Assembly (NCBI GenBank): GCA_002501845.1
Contig: DAOL01000084.1
Span: forward strand, 1 to 9,646
Length of the DNA stretch: 9,646 nucleotides
Direction: 5' to 3'
From: Nitrososphaera sp. UBA217
Lineage (GTDB): Archaea; Thermoproteota; Nitrososphaeria; Nitrososphaerales; Nitrososphaeraceae
Shown here: positions 6,135-9,646 of the stretch, piece by piece
Layout of the letters: the number at the start of each line of letters is the position of its first letter
Numbering within the stretch: position 1 is the first letter of the stretch
The notes under the pieces: model-generated
Told to the model about the DNA's origin: nothing
What the model saw: only the letters and a program-made list of their open reading frames with translations
The model's database searches: none
Program-made: the position numbers and the translations under genes

Positions 6135-7316
6135 ATGGCTAGCAGCGATCTCCTCGCCATCGACAGGCCTGTCTGCATTGGCATTATCGGCGGGGGCCAG
6201 CTAGGCAAAATGATCGCGCATGAGGCAAGAAGGATGTCGCTAAAGGTTATCGTCCTTGACCCAACGGAAGACTGCCCCGCTTCGAGGATAGCTGACAGAC
6301 AGATAGTGGCGGACTTCAAAGACGAACGTGCAATAATGAAACTCGCTGAAAACTGCGACGTGATTACCTATGAAATAGAGCTAGCAAATTCCGCGGCATT
6401 AAAAGAGCTTGAATTAAAGAGCTACCCAGTCAGGCCGACACCGGGGACCCTGCGCATAATACAGAACAAGTACCGACAAAAATCATTCCTGAAAGAGCAT
6501 GGAATTGCCGTGCCGGAATTTTCGCTCGTGCACTCTGAAAACCACTTACGCGAGCTTTGTGGAAAATTCGGATTTCCGACGATGCTTAAGGCATGCGAAG
6601 ACTCGTACGACGGCCAGGGCAACTTTTTGATCACTTCGAAAAGCAAGGTTCACGAAGCGTTCAACTACTTTGCACGCAGGGAGTGCATGTTGGAAAAGTT
6701 CGTGCCGTTCACGAAAGAGATATCGATAATGGTCGCTCGCAACCCAAGCGGCCAGATAGAGTCGTTCCCGGTTGTAGAAAACATACACAAGAACAACATC
6801 CTTGACACCACGATAGTGCCGGCGAGGATCAGCCGCAAGTTAGAGTTAAAAGCAAAAAGGACGGCAGAAAGGGCGATGGAAGTTCTGCACGGCGCGGGAA
6901 TATTCGGTATTGAAATGTTCGTAACAAGAGAGGGCGACGTGTTGATTAACGAGATCGCTCCGAGGCCACACAACTCGGGCCACTATACCAACGAGGCGTG
7001 CTCCGTTTCGCAGTTCGAGCAGCACCTTCGAGCTGTGCTCGACCTACCGCTATCAAAGCCAGAGTTACTGTCACCTGCCGTCATGGTCAACATACTCGGA
7101 GCTGAAAATTCAAATGGTTCCTACGCGATAAAAGGTCTGACAAAATTGCTAAAGGTACCAGCGGTCAAGCTGTACATTTATGGCAAGAAAACTGCCAGGC
7201 CGCGGCGCAAGCTAGGCCACATCACCGCCACCGCCCGGACTGTAAAGGAGGCGCTTGCGCGCGCCGCAAAGGCTAGAAATGCGGTTGAAGTTGTCCCTAT
7301 GGGTGGAAAGGAATGA
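6135..7316 (+). CDS. purK: N5-carboxyaminoimidazole ribonucleotide synthase
   Basis: ATP-grasp enzyme converting AIR, bicarbonate and ATP to N5-CAIR in purine synthesis. 393 residues, slightly longer than many PurK (about 355-390). The preATP-grasp domain opens with [18 protein letters not shown] (14-31). ATP-grasp elements follow: [19 protein letters not shown] (111-129), YDGQGNF (158-164, glycine-rich loop), [16 protein letters not shown] (187-202), GIFGIEMFV (255-263) and the metal/phosphate segment [14 protein letters not shown] (272-285). The C-terminal domain has [16 protein letters not shown] (349-364), the usual PurK ending. The start ATG 6135 leaves about 13 residues before the first strand. 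The stop overlaps the purE start by 4 nt (ATGA), implying translational coupling. Presence next to class I PurE indicates the two-step route to CAIR. Confidence 0.96.
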   Translation: MASSDLLAIDRPVCIGIIGGGQLGKMIAHEARRMSLKVIVLDPTEDCPASRIADRQIVADFKDERAIMKLAENCDVITYEIELANSAALKELELKSYPVRPTPGTLRIIQNKYRQKSFLKEHGIAVPEFSLVHSENHLRELCGKFGFPTMLKACEDSYDGQGNFLITSKSKVHEAFNYFARRECMLEKFVPFTKEISIMVARNPSGQIESFPVVENIHKNNILDTTIVPARISRKLELKAKRTAERAMEVLHGAGIFGIEMFVTREGDVLINEIAPRPHNSGHYTNEACSVSQFEQHLRAVLDLPLSKPELLSPAVMVNILGAENSNGSYAIKGLTKLLKVPAVKLYIYGKKTARPRRKLGHITATARTVKEALARAAKARNAVEVVPMGGKE

Positions 7317-7834
7317 AAAAAGCTCTTGTTGGCATCGTAATAGGAAGTGACTCTGACCTGGCCATAATGAAAGAGGCAAAAGAAACTCTCGATTCGTTTA
7401 ACGTCCCGAACGAAATCAGGATATTATCTGCCCACCGAACTACAAGGAGGATGGTTGACTATGCTATGAAGGCCAAGAAAAGAGGTATAGAGGTCATCAT
7501 CGCAGGCGCTGGCGGCGCCGCTCATCTGCCCGGCATGGTGGCGTCACTGACGCCCCTGCCGGTCATTGGCGTGCCCATCAAGACGAAGAGCCTTGACGGC
7601 CTTGATTCGCTCCTTTCCATAGCCCAGATGCCGCCCGGCGTCCCTGTAGCCGCTGTCGCGATAAACGGCGCCAAGAATGCGGGCATTCTTGCTTGCCAGA
7701 TCTTGGCGGCAAAGCACTCGCACATAGCCAGTAAGGTCGAAAAATACAAACGCGACTTGGAATCACGCGTGCTGAAAAAGGCACATAAGCTGGAGAAATC
7801 AGGTATCAAAAACTACCTGAAAAGGCTACAGTAG
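7313..7834 (+). CDS. purE: N5-carboxyaminoimidazole ribonucleotide mutase
   Basis: Moves the carboxyl group of N5-CAIR to C4, giving CAIR, the substrate of PurC encoded nearby. 173 residues, normal for a class I PurE. Motifs: [11 protein letters not shown] (9-19, phosphate loop), [10 protein letters not shown] (38-47, active-site His41), [13 protein letters not shown] (63-75, including His71) and [18 protein letters not shown] (96-113). The C-terminal 30 residues are basic and helical. Class I is supported by the adjacent purK, since class II enzymes use CO2 directly and do not need PurK. The start ATG 7313 overlaps the purK TGA, and GGGTGG just upstream may act as a ribosome binding site, sensible for an internal operon gene. 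Confidence 0.97.
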   Translation: MKKALVGIVIGSDSDLAIMKEAKETLDSFNVPNEIRILSAHRTTRRMVDYAMKAKKRGIEVIIAGAGGAAHLPGMVASLTPLPVIGVPIKTKSLDGLDSLLSIAQMPPGVPVAAVAINGAKNAGILACQILAAKHSHIASKVEKYKRDLESRVLKKAHKLEKSGIKNYLKRLQ

Positions 7835-8106
7835 AATTTATTCATGGTCGGAAATTTCGTTGGTTGCCGTGGGGCACCAGATCATTCTTCGCAGGCTGAT
7901 TCAAATAAAGACGGTCACGGAAAGGCTGACTCCATCTAATAAAGAGGGTGACCGTGCTCGAAAAGCTCGCGCAGGAAATGAAAGCGGAATTGACTGCGGC
8001 GCGCTTTCGTACGGCTCACACCAGCTAGAGCGCGAACAAACATACTACAGCCACGGTTTTGCCCTCACGTCCGGATTGGTTACTAACAAGGGCTTGATAA
8101 AGATGA
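7835..8106 (+). other. Region after purE with possible fragment of a decayed gene
   Basis: No recognised gene. One reading frame (TTG 7860 to stop 8153, 97 codons) is open but starts without ATG or a clear promoter, and its peptide resembles no family I know. A different frame from ATG 7844 gives 31 residues ending in an acidic stretch (DSNKDGHGKADS) that resembles a calcium-binding loop, then stops. An 18-nt direct repeat (7901-7918 and 7935-7952, 15 of 18 identical) and the inverted pair ACGGTCAC (7911-7918) / GTGACCGT (7948-7955) overlap here. It may be the eroded 5' part of the next ORF. Low certainty. Confidence 0.3.
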
Positions 8107-8124
8107 GCGGCAAAAACATCAACT

Positions 8125-8571
8125 TTGTCCAGATACTGCAGCAGAGCAATTAGAACATCCAACGCAAGATCCAACTCCATTACCTTGGGTCTTCTGCAGT
8201 ACTATCAGACGCACTACATCGTAAAGCTGGAAAGAGAGAATGGCAATGTTCTGGCAAATTGCGAGCCTTTAACCAAAGGTCATTTTCGAAGCAAGCGCGT
8301 AGTCGACGTCAAGTGGACTGGCGCCGATAAGTTTGCCGAAGTCCTGCAACAAGACGCTAAGCTGACCGAGGTGCTAAAGGAGGTCATGTTGCGCGAAGGC
8401 GAGATCAGTGTCAACCCGTTGTACGACTATGTCACGATCTATGGCAAGGCTAAAGTGTTTCACTGTTCTACAAAGGCGTTAATAACTACTCCCACAGACG
8501 AAGTTACCTTTAATAGTCCTGAAAAACTTGCAATTTTATGGAAAAGCAGTCTTCTCTCAAGTCTGGCCTGA
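8125..8571 (+). pseudogene. Unrecognised protein-like ORF, probably a gene remnant
   Basis: An open frame of 148 codons from TTG 8125; another TTG is at 8185. The middle part (about 8200-8460) reads like a real soluble protein: HYIVKLERENGNVLANCEPL, then VVDVKWTGADKFAEVLQQ, an alternating helix, and YDYVTIYGKAK. The codon choice resembles the neighbours'. The first 20 or so residues look random. The end is odd: the frame runs 34 nt into the following SDR gene, and that gene's TATA-like box lies inside it. No ATG start or well-placed promoter was seen. Together these suggest a gene that lost both ends, perhaps by a frameshift near 8110-8190 joining it to the frame open from 7860 to 8153. A functional small protein with a TTG start is the alternative. 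I do not recognise the family. Confidence 0.4.
8507..8516 (+). promoter_or_regulatory. Box A candidate for the SDR gene
   Basis: CCTTTAATAG, centred 26 nt before ATG 8538, the classic distance from an archaeal TATA box to a leaderless start. It decides the SDR start and lies inside the preceding ORF. Confidence 0.6.
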
Positions 8572-9646
8572 AATTTAGCGGTAAAACCGTTGTTATCACG
8601 GGTAGTGGGACCGGCATCGGCCAGGCAATAGCAAAAAAGTTTGCGGAGAATGGCGCCAACGTCGTCATTTTGGGCAGGAGGAAAGAGCCTCTGGACCAGA
8701 CAGAAGACATTTTGAACGAAATAATTGCTTCTGCAGGATCTTCCGGCAGGGTCACGGTTTTTCCCGGAGTCGACGTTGCGGATGAAGTCGGCATCAACAA
8801 CATGTTTGCAAGCCTGAAGAAGCAATTTGGCAGGGTCGATATCATTGTCAACAACGCCGGCGTTTCAGGGCCGGTCAAAACTTTTACAAATGCAAGCGTA
8901 AAAGAATTTCGCGACGCAGTTGCCATCCATCTGACAGGCACGTTCTGGACTTCTGTCAGCGGCCTGAGCGCTATGGAAAGGGGCGGCAAGATAATCACTA
9001 TTGCGACGTTTTTCACCGAAGAGAACCGTTACGAGCAGAGGCCCTACAGGTTTAGGGCCCCGTACACTGCAGCGCAGGGAGCCAAGAACCGCCTCGCGGA
9101 GGCTCTTGCCTGGGAGCTGGCAGAGCGGGACATACGCTCGATTTCGACGAACCCCGGGCCCGTGCATTCTGACAGGATCTACAAAACTGTCTATCCAAAA
9201 GCGGCTGCTGAATTCCTGCGCGTCGGCGGCTATCCCGGACTCAGCTCTGTCGAGGTTGAGAGGGTCACCGCCGGCGCGCTTCCGCTACTGGGCGAGACGG
9301 ACGATAAGGTTGCAAAAGGCTGCAGGCAGGTAGCAGACGAAATCGCCAAGGCACGCGGGGAAGAATCAGAAGAAAATGTGAAGAAACTTTCAGAGACTGT
9401 TGCAGGCGCTCTTGCCAAGATGCAGGAGATTGCCGAAAAGATACAAAACAATACCAGCAAAATGATAGTAGATGGCGAGTTCCTCACGCAGGAGGACGTA
9501 GCAGAAATGGTCATGAACCTCTGTGATGAGAAGATAAGCAAGCTGATAAACGGAAGAGTAATCCCGAACGATCGCGTATTCTACCCGGTCAAGCCAGTAG
9601 TCGGAACAGCAGTTGACGGACCGAAGCAGCCGGACCTGAAAGACAG
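8538..9646 (+). CDS. Atypical SDR-family oxidoreductase with long insertion, 3' end beyond window
   Basis: Classical SDR by fold; 369 residues are visible and the gene is open at the right edge. The Rossmann motif is TGSGTGIG (21-28). Arg47-Arg48 after the second strand suggest NADP(H). VDV at 78-80 (Asp79) and NNAG (105-108) follow. The tetrad is altered by eye alignment: the usual Asn is His131 (AIHLTGTF), the Ser position reads Thr157 (IITIATFF), Tyr176 is kept, and the YxxxK lysine is Gln180 (YTAAQ), with Lys183 three residues on. NPGPVHSDRI (about 205-214) is the substrate-loop region. A charged, helical, possibly coiled-coil stretch (about 265-325) precedes the final SDR strand (DGEFLTQEDVAEMV, then NGRVIP). 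By memory this layout resembles the SDR halves of Chloroflexus malonyl-CoA reductase. Start ATG 8538 is set by the TATA box. The substrate is unproven. Confidence 0.85.
   Translation, partial: MEKQSSLKSGLKFSGKTVVITGSGTGIGQAIAKKFAENGANVVILGRRKEPLDQTEDILNEIIASAGSSGRVTVFPGVDVADEVGINNMFASLKKQFGRVDIIVNNAGVSGPVKTFTNASVKEFRDAVAIHLTGTFWTSVSGLSAMERGGKIITIATFFTEENRYEQRPYRFRAPYTAAQGAKNRLAEALAWELAERDIRSISTNPGPVHSDRIYKTVYPKAAAEFLRVGGYPGLSSVEVERVTAGALPLLGETDDKVAKGCRQVADEIAKARGEESEENVKKLSETVAGALAKMQEIAEKIQNNTSKMIVDGEFLTQEDVAEMVMNLCDEKISKLINGRVIPNDRVFYPVKPVVGTAVDGPKQPDLKD

Noticed and set aside
6665..6973. Minus-strand ORF of 102 codons with a hydrophobic look
   Set aside because: It is antisense to the ATP-grasp core of purK and has no promoter or recognisable motif.
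7522..7809. Minus-strand ORFs within purE
   Set aside because: They are antisense to conserved PurE motifs.
7895..7935. Possible EF-hand-like calcium-binding peptide (DSNKDGHGKADS) from ATG 7844
   Set aside because: It is only 31 residues and ends at once; a single loop-like match is too weak to call a gene.
7835..8200. Search for tRNA or other structured RNA in the gene-poor stretch
   Set aside because: No T-loop (GGTTCRANNCC-like) sequence or cloverleaf pairing was found on either strand.
8460..9541. Minus-strand ORFs of about 100-168 codons at the right end
   Set aside because: They are antisense to the SDR gene, whose frame stays open for 369 codons with ordered SDR motifs.

Overview
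The window looks like a chromosomal segment of an ammonia-oxidising archaeon (Thaumarchaeota/Nitrososphaeria, most like a Nitrososphaera-type soil lineage). The basis is archaeal-type ribosomal proteins L3 and L4, an archaeal proteasome alpha subunit, an archaea-restricted DUF371 protein, a COG2106 SPOUT methyltransferase next to rpl3, TATA-type (box A) promoters about 26-34 nt from start codons, and mid-range GC content. The phylum call comes from remembered family resemblance, not from a search.

Left part, minus strand (1-3846): reading along transcription, psmA is followed by a CPGC thioredoxin-fold protein, a SPOUT RNA methyltransferase, rpl3 and rpl4 (rpl4 is cut by the window edge). The thiol protein/SPOUT pair and the rpl3/rpl4 pair are each joined by a one-base TAATG stop/start overlap. 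Each pair has a TATA-like box just after the stop codon of the preceding gene. The stretch covers protein degradation, redox, RNA modification and ribosome assembly.

Middle (3847-5214): psmA diverges from a DUF371 gene. That gene runs tail-to-tail, with no spacer, into an ArsR-like winged-helix regulator on the minus strand. The 279 nt between the regulator start and purC hold repeated GTCTAA/TTAGAC elements and TATA-like sequences but no convincing gene.

Purine block (5215-7834): purC on the minus strand diverges from purK-purE on the plus strand. PurK and PurE convert AIR to N5-CAIR and then CAIR, and PurC uses CAIR to make SAICAR, so three consecutive de novo purine steps share one 86-nt divergent control region. 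purK and purE overlap by 4 nt (ATGA).

Right part (7835-9646): about 700 nt holds an unrecognised, partly protein-like reading frame that may be a decayed gene. After it comes a short-chain dehydrogenase/reductase (SDR) gene running off the right edge. That protein keeps the nucleotide-binding and active-site Tyr motifs but has substitutions at the other three tetrad positions, including YxxxK to YxxxQ. It also has a long helical insertion resembling the SDR halves of Chloroflexus malonyl-CoA reductase. It is the most interesting item here. No tRNA, rRNA, CRISPR, insertion sequence or prophage feature was seen.
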